A stretch of DNA of 64,000 bases from Nostoc spongiaeforme FACHB-130 (GTDB taxonomy: Bacteria > Cyanobacteriota > Cyanobacteriia > Cyanobacteriales > Nostocaceae): assembly GCF_014698475.1 (NCBI RefSeq), contig NZ_JACJTB010000002.1, positions 62,001-126,000 on the forward strand. The letters run 5' to 3'. The notes beneath the pieces were generated by a model, which saw only the letters and a list, made by a program, of their open reading frames with translations, made no database searches and was not told the origin of the DNA. Within the stretch, counting starts at the first letter, position 1. Every line of letters begins with the position of its first letter. A program made the position numbers and the translations under genes. Of this stretch, positions 1 to 7,242 are shown piece after piece.

Positions 1-528
1 ATCATTGTCCAGCCCATCAAACTTTATGCTTTCCACAACGCTACCCAAAAAATCCATGCTCTTCCTGATTTAGCCACAGAAGAATTAATCTCAGCTATTG
101 GGATGGATGCGCTATGCTGGTATAGCCTCCGCGTTCCTCTAACGAGTGTCGCCCCTATTAACATCAGCACAGCAGGACAGCCAAATGATAGCCTTTTTCG
201 CGTTCAATCAGCCCATTTCCGTTGCTGTACCCTGCTGCAACAAGCCAACCAAGAAACAGGGACGGAAGTTTATCCACCCCTACCAATAGCTGAAAAATTA
301 AATAGCCTACTGCAAGCTGTTCCTCAAATCCTGGAACAAAGCGCCAATGAAATTGCCCTTCATTTCGTTATTCAGCATTTAGAGGCTATTAGTGAAACCT
401 GTCATCAATGGTTAGATTCCCTCAGCCTAACACCCCCAGATTACGCCCTGTTATTAACTACCAAGCAAACAATTTTTGACGTGCTAGTTAATATTTTGAA
501 TGTCACTGCACCAGAACCTAGTAATTGA
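1..528 (+). CDS. DALR anticodon-binding-domain protein, 5'-truncated by the window edge
   Basis: The reading frame is open from base 1 to the stop at 526-528, so the gene begins upstream; an internal ATG at 103 is probably not the start. About 175 C-terminal residues are visible. The segment with VQSAHFRCCTLLQQA followed by a long helical tail resembles the DALR domain of arginyl- and related tRNA synthetases, where a helix bundle binds the tRNA anticodon stem. Free-standing DALR proteins are known in cyanobacteria. No catalytic HIGH or KMSKS motif is visible here because the N-terminal part is missing, so I cannot tell whether this is a full synthetase or a stand-alone domain. The family call rests on helix pattern and is moderate. 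Confidence 0.55.
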   Translation: MIVQPIKLYAFHNATQKIHALPDLATEELISAIGMDALCWYSLRVPLTSVAPINISTAGQPNDSLFRVQSAHFRCCTLLQQANQETGTEVYPPLPIAEKLNSLLQAVPQILEQSANEIALHFVIQHLEAISETCHQWLDSLSLTPPDYALLLTTKQTIFDVLVNILNVTAPEPSN

Positions 529-723
529 GCAGAATAAAATTCAGATTAGCCCAGCCCAAAGGCACTCAGCCTTCACCAAATCTGGTTTCTTAAAAGAGGG
601 TTTATACCGATTTAAAAAATGATTACGACCAATGGATTTATAAACACCTTACCAGTAAAGCAATCTAAAATCTAAAATGGTATGACTCTTGAATTTTTAT
701 CATCTGATAGCTAAAAACATCAA

Positions 724-747
724 AACCTGGTCAACGATGACCAGGTT
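724..747 (+). terminator. Perfect inverted repeat downstream of the DALR gene
   Basis: AACCTGGTCA (724-733) pairs with TGACCAGGTT (738-747) around the four-base loop ACGA. It lies about 195 bases after the stop codon and lacks a long T run, so it may be a processed 3' end or repeat rather than a classical rho-independent terminator. Confidence 0.45.
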
Positions 748-1105
748 ATTGGGAATTCACAGGTTTCAAATTTTTTAAAATTAGCTAAACAATTGAGAGA
801 GTAAACAACTAAGGTGGACTTAATCACTAGCAACTTCAGCAATCTTTGTTTTTCCGCTTTGGGATTTGGCTCTGCCTTTTGTATGCTTGGGCTTTCACCA
901 CATTTAATTAGGGCTTGCTGAAAATTTGCCTGGGCTACAGACGGGAGACATCAGAGTCATTTGCCCTTTTGGTTTGGTTGGAATCTGTTTGATGTCTTGT
1001 TATTCAATTTAGCACTGACTTAGGAAACAGCAACTAGTAGTTTACTAAAGTTGACATTTTGTTTATTCTTGCAATCTTTGTTGTTACTTTGTTTAGCAAA
1101 AGATT

Positions 1106-1140
1106 CAGATCCCTGATTTTCTTGAAGATTCAGGGATCTG
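1106..1140 (-). terminator. 11-bp stem hairpin after the aldo/keto reductase
   Basis: CAGATCCCTGA (1106-1116) is the exact inverse of TCAGGGATCTG (1130-1140), with a 13-base loop. On the minus strand it lies just past the aldo/keto reductase stop at 1178, a plausible terminator position. It is also repeat-like, since GATTCAG occurs in both arm regions. Confidence 0.45.
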
Positions 1141-1177
1141 ATCTGTCACCTGTAACCTGTCACCTATCCCCTTCAGC

Positions 1178-2137
1178 CTACCAATTCCACATCACTGGGT
1201 TGTTATCTAAATGATCGGTGACAATTCGCCCAATAGAATCGATTTCGGCAATTTCATCAGGGGAAAGTTTGACATCGGCGGCTAAAGCATTATCCTTTGC
1301 TTGTTCGGAATAACGTGCGCCTGCGATCGCTTGGGCTTGGGGTTGGGCAATTAACCAAGCTAATGCTAACTGTGCCAAGGTACAATCATGGCGTTCGGCT
1401 ATGGGGCGGAGTTTATCTAAAGCTTGGTGAGCGCGTTCAAAGTTTTCGCCTTGAAATAATTTATTTTTGGCGCGGTTGTCTTCTGGGGCAAATTTTTGAC
1501 CGCGAGTAAATTTACCTGTTAATAATCCTTGGGCTAGGGGTGAATAAGCCAAGATAGAAATTTGATTTTCGATACAATAGGGCATAGCATCTTTTTCCAC
1601 CGCCCGCCAAAATAGTGAATATGGGGGTTGCAAGCTATCAATTCGTCCATATTGTGATGCTTCGGCCAATTGTGCGCCAGAAAAGTTAGAAACTCCAATA
1701 GCTCTAATTTTTCCTTGCTGTTTTAGCTCATTTAAAGCGTTCATCGTTTCGGCGATGGGGACGATTTCGCTGTTAAAGGCACCCGCAGGCCAATGAATTT
1801 GATAAAGGTCGATATAATCGGTTTTGAGGTTTTTTAACGAGCGATCGCAAGCCTCAATCACTTGATTATACTTGAGATGATTGGCAAAAACTTTTGTGGC
1901 ATACTGTACTTGATCGCGCACATCTGCTAAAGCTTCGGCTACAATGCGCTCAGAATGACCGTCACCATAAACTTCTGCTGTGTCAACAGTTGTGATTCCG
2001 GCTTCAAAGGCGGCGCGAATGGCTTTAATCGAATCAGAGTCTTCAATTCCCACCCACATCTTTTTGCCAGCTTGCCAAGTTCCAACAATAATGGGTGTGA
2101 TTTCTACGGCAGATGTACCTAATTTTCGCTTTTCCAT
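1178..2137 (-). CDS. Aldo/keto reductase
   Basis: A 319-residue TIM-barrel NAD(P)H-dependent oxidoreductase of the aldo/keto reductase superfamily, the usual length. The catalytic tetrad is visible: Asp52 and Tyr57 in TVDTAEVYGDG, Lys82 in YATKVF and His115 in YQIHWP. The C-terminal cofactor-binding part includes PQAQAIAGARYSEQ, the usual place of the 2'-phosphate contacts. Substrate cannot be read from the sequence; such proteins reduce aldehydes and ketones in detoxification or secondary metabolism. The gene stands alone, divergent from the DUF1802 gene with about 80 bases between, and is followed by a hairpin. Confidence 0.9.
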   Translation of the reverse strand: MEKRKLGTSAVEITPIIVGTWQAGKKMWVGIEDSDSIKAIRAAFEAGITTVDTAEVYGDGHSERIVAEALADVRDQVQYATKVFANHLKYNQVIEACDRSLKNLKTDYIDLYQIHWPAGAFNSEIVPIAETMNALNELKQQGKIRAIGVSNFSGAQLAEASQYGRIDSLQPPYSLFWRAVEKDAMPYCIENQISILAYSPLAQGLLTGKFTRGQKFAPEDNRAKNKLFQGENFERAHQALDKLRPIAERHDCTLAQLALAWLIAQPQAQAIAGARYSEQAKDNALAADVKLSPDEIAEIDSIGRIVTDHLDNNPVMWNW

Positions 2138-2217
2138 AATGGTTGTTTCATTACATTTCCCCGGATAGTTTCATACTTTAACGGTCTTAGCGTGAAATTA
2201 AATCAGAGTTACAGCAG

Positions 2218-2808
2218 ATGCCGATGAATTTAACTTCGAGTTTATACGCTCTCAAAGAATGGTCTGTGGCGATCAATGCTTTGGAAACTGCCAAAACCAT
2301 CATGTTGCTGCGTAAAGGCGGCATTCATGAGCAGAATGGACGTTTTCAAGTTGCTCATGAGCAGGTTTTACTTTACCCAACTTTTGAACATCAACAGCCG
2401 TTTCTGCTAAAATCAGAATATGCAAATCTCGTCTGTCCCGTAACTCCTGGTTGGCATCCAGAAACGATTCGCATTGGCAGTTGGGCAGAGATTACAGATA
2501 TTTTGCCGATTAGTGAGGAGTCTACTGTTAACGCGCTACTCCCGTTTCATATCTGGAATGAGTATTTTATTAGCGATCGCTTAAAATGGAAACCACGTCA
2601 GCCGTTGTATGTTCTGCTGTTACGCACTTATAAACTGCCCAAAGTCCAAGAAATTCCCTATCATCCAAAATATGGTGGTTGCAAGTCCTGGATTGATTTA
2701 GCGCAACCAATTGACATCGCAGGTGCAACACCTGTTTTATCTGATGCTGACTACTCGGCAATAGTTAGCGAAATTCGCACGATTATTAGTGATTTTATTA
2801 AGTGCTGA
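2218..2808 (+). CDS. DUF1802 family protein
   Basis: A 196-residue protein matching the DUF1802 family as I know it: an N-terminal ALKEWSVAINALETAKTIMLLRKGGIHE segment (quoted in part: LKEWSVAINAL, MLLRKGGI), a central block with HIWNEYFI, and a YVLLLRTYKLP strand. The family is found mainly in cyanobacteria and some bacteria and has no established function. There is no signal peptide or membrane segment, so it is probably cytoplasmic. Translation could start at 2218 or at the second ATG at 2224. A purine-rich repeat begins five bases after the stop. Confidence 0.8.
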   Translation: MPMNLTSSLYALKEWSVAINALETAKTIMLLRKGGIHEQNGRFQVAHEQVLLYPTFEHQQPFLLKSEYANLVCPVTPGWHPETIRIGSWAEITDILPISEESTVNALLPFHIWNEYFISDRLKWKPRQPLYVLLLRTYKLPKVQEIPYHPKYGGCKSWIDLAQPIDIAGATPVLSDADYSAIVSEIRTIISDFIKC

Positions 2809-3420
2809 GGTTAGGGGGACAAGGGAGACAAGGGGGACAAGGAAGCAATATTTCTACCTTGTCTACCCCCTCTACCTTGTCTACCCCAACTCCCCACATG
2901 ACTATCTTTAATAGCAACTGGGTATCAGCACTCAGCACTGATAACTAAATCTTACTGGTGTAACTAGCAAAACAAATGATTTGTTATTCAGCTATTTAGC
3001 AAAATAGTAACTCTTGTTACATACACTAACAGCAACCACAGATAACATGAGAAAAATCTTGCCCTCATAATCAGCAAAATATCGCAGAGAAGCGTTATGT
3101 TTTTACGCCTATAGGCGATTTTGAATCATTATCAGTCATGGAGCCAAAGATATTGAGCTATTATCAGCTTTTTCCTACAAAATCCGCAATATTTGACACT
3201 TTTTGCAAGTATCAAAGGTTGGGGATGGAGTGATTTTGTCTTGCTGTATCTTCAAAGATGGTCTAGAAAATCTATCTTGTGGCTTACGTAATTTTACTAA
3301 ACCAATTTGTAGGTATATGGACACATACTAGGGAAATTAAAAATTATCCCAGAAGATTGATGCAGTGCTTGACAAAAGTCTGCGATTATGCAATTTTAGC
3401 TAAACACTAAGGAGTTTGCC
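2809..3420. other. Intergenic region with purine/pyrimidine repeats
   Basis: This 612-base gap starts with GGGGGACAAG-type purine repeats (about 2813-2843) followed by a pyrimidine counterpart of CTACCTTGT/CTACCCC units (about 2854-2887), which together could fold into an imperfect hairpin. The remainder is AT-rich. No gene is supported. The promoter of the following 88-residue gene must lie in its 3' part. Confidence 0.55.
2813..2887. repeat. Imperfect inverted array of GGGACAAG / CTTGTCTACCC units
   Basis: Three copies of a GGGGACAAG-like unit on one arm face two copies of CTACCTTGTCTACCCC on the other. A pyrimidine version of the same motif (CTTGTCCCC twice) recurs at about 10099-10130. 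This matches the dispersed short repeats typical of Nostocales. Confidence 0.6.
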
Positions 3421-3687
3421 ATGAATCGACAAATGTGCTGGTTATCTAAGTCTAGTGGCGACGGTGAGAAGATTTTGTATTTGCAAGTAGAGGCTAATAA
3501 AGGTTGGCGACCTTACACAGCTTATCCGCAATTTGCAGTGCCAGATTATAAAATTCCTGGCGGTTCTAAGGGTTGGGCAACTTATCAAAAACTGCTGAAG
3601 GCTGGTTGGACATTAGTACCCAGTGCGAGAGCAAATGAATTTAGCACTCAAGTAGAATACTCAGAATCAATGTTACAGAATCAATAG
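3421..3687 (+). CDS. Small conserved hypothetical protein
   Basis: An 88-residue protein that I do not recognise as a named family. The start is well supported: AAGGAG lies eight bases upstream of the ATG. It is rich in Trp and Tyr (WLSKSSGDGEKILYL, GWRPYTAYPQFAVPDYKIPGG, SKGWATYQKLLKAGWTLV), suggesting a small compact beta-rich soluble domain. There is no signal peptide. It is probably monocistronic: a 612-base spacer precedes it and a GTGCTGA repeat follows directly. It could be a small cytoplasmic regulator, but nothing in the sequence shows its role. Confidence 0.7.
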   Translation: MNRQMCWLSKSSGDGEKILYLQVEANKGWRPYTAYPQFAVPDYKIPGGSKGWATYQKLLKAGWTLVPSARANEFSTQVEYSESMLQNQ

Positions 3688-3703
3688 TTGCAGTTATAGC
3701 AAA

Positions 3704-3731
3704 GTGCTGAGTGCTGAGTGCTGAGTGCTGA
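3704..3731. repeat. STRR array, four tandem GTGCTGA heptamers
   Basis: Four exact copies of the heptamer GTGCTGA stand 16 bases after the stop of the 88-residue gene. The same heptamer recurs at 46962-46989 and, inverted, at 50567-50587. Confidence 0.9.
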
Positions 3732-3860
3732 GTAAAAACCCAGTATTGTCATGCCTTTAAGCTATCAACACTGTCCTAAGCTAAGTGACTACAGCTATAA
3801 TATTTCAGAATTTTAACTATCTCGAAAAACGGCAGTGTTGCGTTATTTTGTGATGACTGT

Positions 3861-5660
3861 CTACCAGCCTCTAGGCGAACCTTCACCGCGAGGATCGGCG
3901 GCTGCTTCTAGGCTGCCATCTGCTTGAGTAGCGATCGCGTTAACATTACCCCAAGGAGTTTTTTCTTCCTTGATATTGTGTCCACGGCGACGTAAATCTT
4001 GCAGAGTTAAAGCATCCAAACCCCAAGGTTCGACGCGCAACTCATCAGGAAGCCACTGATCATGTATGCGTGATACGGAGACAGCTGCACCAACGTCCAT
4101 ATTATATGCCAGCACATTGAGAATTACTTGCAATACCTGAGTGATAATTGTGCTGCCACCAGGGGCTCCCACTGCCATTCGGAGGTGATTATTTTCTGTG
4201 ACTATTGTCGGAGTCATACTCGACAATGGTGTTTTTCGGGGTGCGATCGCATTTGCTGAGTTGCCAATTAAACCAAAAGCGTTAGGAACTCCTGGCGCAA
4301 TCGCAAAATCATCCATCTCGTTATTGAGTAAAATTCCTGTTCCTGGGGTGACTACACCCGCACCAAAACCAAGATTAATGGTAAAAGTCAAACTCACAGC
4401 GTTGCGTTGTTCATCCACAACGCAAAGATGGCTGGTTTCGGAAGATTCGTAGCGCGTGGCTTGCAGTTGTAATAATTTGTTGGGTAGAGGGACAATTTGA
4501 TTGCTAACAGAGCCAAACCGTTGAAGAATTTCTGGTGCTACTGGTTTGATTTCCGACGCAGGTTTCGCCACATCCATATTGATTTGTTGACGGCGCTGTT
4601 TGGCGTAAGCCGGGTTAATGAGGGCTTGTACAGGTACTTTGACAAAATCAGGATCACCCAAATATTGTGAGCGATCGGCGTAGGCTATCTTCATCGCTTC
4701 CGCCATTAAATGTAAACTGTTGGGATGGTGCCATCCCCAAGCTTTTAAATCACTGTCACCGATAATGTTTAAAATCTGCAATAGATGAACGCCGCCTGAT
4801 GATGGTGGTGGCATAGAACAGACTTTAGCTTGACGAAAACTACCGCAGAGAGGAGTTCGCCAGATTGGTTTGTATGCCTTGAGGTCGTCTAAAGTAATTA
4901 AACCACCATTTTTTGCCATATCTGAGGCGATCCCACGGGCAATTTTGCCAGTATAAAAACTTTGGGGATCGTCGGCAATGGTTTCTAAAGTGTTTGCTAA
5001 GTCTCGTTGGACTAATCTTTCTCCAGGCTGATAAAATTCGCCGTTGCGGGTAAATATGCGTCTAGCGGCGGAATTCTGGAGAATTACGGGTTTGCGGTTT
5101 TCGTAAACTTGAATGGAACGCCAAGTTAGTTGTTTACTTAGGATAAAGCCATTTTTTGCTAGAGCGATCGCAGGTTTGACAACTTCCTTCCACGGCAACG
5201 TACCATAACGGCGATGCACCTCATACATCCCCGCCACCGTTCCTGGTGTCGCCACTGCCAAATATCCATTCACACTTGCATTCGGACGCACCTTTCCCTG
5301 TTCATCCAAATACATATTTCTGGTAGCTTTGATGGGTGCGCGTTCCCGAAAATCCAACGCTTTCATCTCGCCAATTTTCTCAGAATGTAGCAGCAAAAAT
5401 CCCCCGCCACCAATTCCCGCCGAAAAAGGTTCAACTACAGATATCGCAAAAGTTGTGGCGACTGCTGCATCAATAGCATTCCCTCCCTGACGTAACATCA
5501 AAAGTCCCGCCTCACTCGCTAGGGGATGTGCAGATACTACCATCCCCTTTTTGCTGCGTAGCGGTAAAGTGGTAGTGGCTGCTGCAACTTGGCTGTAACA
5601 GAGAACAGTAAGGGAAAAGACAGTAAATACAACCTGTTTGGGTTTAGCAAAGATTGGCAT
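3861..5660 (-). CDS. ggt: Gamma-glutamyltransferase precursor
   Basis: A 599-residue gamma-glutamyltranspeptidase, which cleaves glutathione and other gamma-glutamyl compounds outside the cytoplasm and transfers the glutamyl group to water or amino acids. The first ~29 residues form a signal peptide (hydrophobic VVFTVFSLTVL, then QVAAA). The mature protein shows GGNAIDAAVATTFAISVVEP near the N-terminus and PPSSGG at 285-290. The autoprocessing nucleophile is predicted as Thr409 in ETSHLCVVDEQRNAVSLT, matching Thr391 of the E. coli enzyme; the small subunit then continues with GILLNNEMDDF. Length and layout are normal. It is monocistronic and divergent from tadA. Confidence 0.95.
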   Translation of the reverse strand: MPIFAKPKQVVFTVFSLTVLCYSQVAAATTTLPLRSKKGMVVSAHPLASEAGLLMLRQGGNAIDAAVATTFAISVVEPFSAGIGGGGFLLLHSEKIGEMKALDFRERAPIKATRNMYLDEQGKVRPNASVNGYLAVATPGTVAGMYEVHRRYGTLPWKEVVKPAIALAKNGFILSKQLTWRSIQVYENRKPVILQNSAARRIFTRNGEFYQPGERLVQRDLANTLETIADDPQSFYTGKIARGIASDMAKNGGLITLDDLKAYKPIWRTPLCGSFRQAKVCSMPPPSSGGVHLLQILNIIGDSDLKAWGWHHPNSLHLMAEAMKIAYADRSQYLGDPDFVKVPVQALINPAYAKQRRQQINMDVAKPASEIKPVAPEILQRFGSVSNQIVPLPNKLLQLQATRYESSETSHLCVVDEQRNAVSLTFTINLGFGAGVVTPGTGILLNNEMDDFAIAPGVPNAFGLIGNSANAIAPRKTPLSSMTPTIVTENNHLRMAVGAPGGSTIITQVLQVILNVLAYNMDVGAAVSVSRIHDQWLPDELRVEPWGLDALTLQDLRRRGHNIKEEKTPWGNVNAIATQADGSLEAAADPRGEGSPRGW

Positions 5661-5855
5661 TTTGACACTATTCTAGATTGATATGTCTTAGCCTATCGCT
5701 TGATGATGAATTTTGTTTCGTGCATAAACGCAAAAAATATACAAGGTTGACTGTAAAAAAGTTATTTAGCGCGATTAATGCTAATAGCCTAAAATTAGTA
5801 AGTCTTAAACAACAAAAAGCGGCCGCATTCATTAAACCATCAAACTAGATTTGAT

Positions 5856-6371
5856 ATGTCTATCGAATATCCAGAATATTGGACACATCGTCAATGGATG
5901 AGTCGGGCTTTAGAAATCGCCCAAGCCGCAGGAGAGGCGGGTGAAATTCCAGTTGGTGCTGTTATTGTCGATAGTCAGGGAAATTTGATTGCTGAAGGGG
6001 AAAATCGCAAAGAACGGGACAAAGACCCGACAGCCCACGCCGAAATTGTAGCAATTAAAGCAGCATCTCAAACATTACATAGCTGGCGACTGCATGAATG
6101 TACATTATACGTAACTTTAGAACCTTGTCCGATGTGTGCAGGTGCAATTATCCAATCACGGTTGAGGACGCTTGTCTATGGAGTGGACGATACTAAAACT
6201 GGCGCAATTCGGACTGTCCTAAATATTCCCGATGGTGCAGCTTCTAATCATCGTCTGCAAGTCCTGGGAGGCATTCTAGAATCAGCTTGTCGCCAGCATT
6301 TGCAAGCTTGGTTTGCTACTCGCAGACTTCAACAAAAAACTACAGACACCAAGAAAACTGTCCAATCATAA
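5856..6371 (+). CDS. tadA: tRNA-specific adenosine deaminase
   Basis: A 171-residue cytidine-deaminase-fold enzyme that converts A34 of tRNA-Arg(ACG) to inosine, needed for decoding CGN codons. The zinc site is complete: His61 and catalytic Glu63 in TAHAEIVAIK, then Cys91 and Cys94 in LEPCPMCAGAI. The start at 5856 gives the usual N-terminus, with HRQWMSRALEIAQAAGEAGEIPVGAV. The C-terminal ~15 residues (QQKTTDTKKTVQS) are polar and likely disordered. The acyltransferase gene follows 79 bases downstream on the same strand. Confidence 0.95.
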   Translation: MSIEYPEYWTHRQWMSRALEIAQAAGEAGEIPVGAVIVDSQGNLIAEGENRKERDKDPTAHAEIVAIKAASQTLHSWRLHECTLYVTLEPCPMCAGAIIQSRLRTLVYGVDDTKTGAIRTVLNIPDGAASNHRLQVLGGILESACRQHLQAWFATRRLQQKTTDTKKTVQS

Positions 6372-6450
6372 CTACACAATTTATAAAAGAGAATTTACGG
6401 TTTAATTAATCACTATTTAATCAACCTCTGGGCAATTCGCAGCTACCGAC

Positions 6451-7221
6451 ATGATAAAACTTGACTTCTCCCAAAATACGCAACAGATCAAGCCAACATC
6501 ACAGAAATCATTAAATCATCAGGTGGCTGATACTACCTCACAGGTTTCTCCCTTGTTAGGGCCGATAGCGTATCGTTTGGGACGACATCTGCTTTTACCT
6601 TTGTTCTTCGGCAGAATTACCATCACGGGACAACACAATGTTCCCACAACAGGGCCAATTATCTTAGCACCCACCCACCGGGCGCGTTGGGATGCTTTAA
6701 TTGTCCCTTACGCTACTTCTCTAATTACTGGGGGAGATTTGCGCTTTATGGTGACTATCACTGAATGCCAGGGCTTACAAGGCTGGTTTATCCGTCGTTT
6801 AGGTGGGTTCCCTGTAGATCCACAACATCCGACAATTTCCACCTTACGACATGGCGTTTCTTTACTAGAGCAAAGAAAAACCTTGGTCATCTTTCCCGAA
6901 GGCGGCATTTTCCGCGATGGTAAGGTTCATCCTTTAAAGCCAGGAATTGCCCGCTTGTCTTTGACTGCGGAAATGAATCACCCAGGACTGGGGGTCAAAA
7001 TTGTGCCTATGAGTATCAATTACAGCGAACCCTATCCCAACTGGGGTACAGATGTGCATATTAACATCGGTAGCCCGATTAATGTTGCAGAATATACTAA
7101 CGGCTCAATCAAACAAAATGCAAAACGGATGACAGATGAGTTAGCCAAGGAACTGCAAAGCTTAAATCATCAAGAAGCAGAAGTGACTAATGGGCAATGG
7201 TCAATGGTTAATGGTCAATAG
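6451..7221 (+). CDS. Lysophospholipid acyltransferase (PlsC family)
   Basis: A 256-residue membrane-associated acyltransferase of the 1-acyl-sn-glycerol-3-phosphate acyltransferase family, which makes phosphatidic acid for glycolipid and phospholipid synthesis. The catalytic HX4D motif is His76-Asp81 (THRARWD) and the acyl-acceptor motif is FPEGG at 148-152. The N-terminal ~30 residues are polar and variable. The last ten residues (NGQWSMVNGQ) are encoded by a tandem heptamer repeat, and the TAG stop lies inside a repeat unit, so the native C-terminus has been remodelled by the repeat. Whether it acts in the main lipid pathway or on another acceptor is not shown. Confidence 0.88.
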   Translation: MIKLDFSQNTQQIKPTSQKSLNHQVADTTSQVSPLLGPIAYRLGRHLLLPLFFGRITITGQHNVPTTGPIILAPTHRARWDALIVPYATSLITGGDLRFMVTITECQGLQGWFIRRLGGFPVDPQHPTISTLRHGVSLLEQRKTLVIFPEGGIFRDGKVHPLKPGIARLSLTAEMNHPGLGVKIVPMSINYSEPYPNWGTDVHINIGSPINVAEYTNGSIKQNAKRMTDELAKELQSLNHQEAEVTNGQWSMVNGQ

Positions 7222-7224
7222 TCA
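7190..7224. repeat. STRR array of five ATGGTCA-type heptamers overlapping a gene end
   Basis: Units are ATGGGCA, ATGGTCA, ATGGTTA, ATGGTCA, ATAGTCA. The first four are translated as the tail of the acyltransferase and the fifth supplies its TAG stop at 7219-7221. Confidence 0.88.
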
Positions 7225-7242
7225 TTGGTGTGTGATTTAACC

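Larger units (their letters stand above)
529..1177. other. Intergenic region with two hairpins, convergent gene ends
   Basis: This 649-base gap separates the plus-strand DALR gene from the minus-strand aldo/keto reductase, so both genes end here. It holds a perfect 10-bp inverted repeat (724-747) and an 11-bp one (1106-1140), plus short GTCACCTGT-type repeats at 1145-1167. No convincing gene is visible. Confidence 0.6.

Noticed and set aside
820-895. Basic minus-strand reading frame ending KTKIAEVASD between the DALR and aldo/keto reductase genes
   Set aside because: A stop precedes the 24-residue frame and it has no start codon or ribosome-binding site; at most a decayed remnant.
4198-4452. 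Plus-strand frame inside the gamma-glutamyltransferase gene
   Set aside because: A shadow of the minus-strand coding sequence with no family resemblance. The same applies to the other overlapping frames, such as 8099-8416, 18968-19525, 29054-29470 and 55124-55681.
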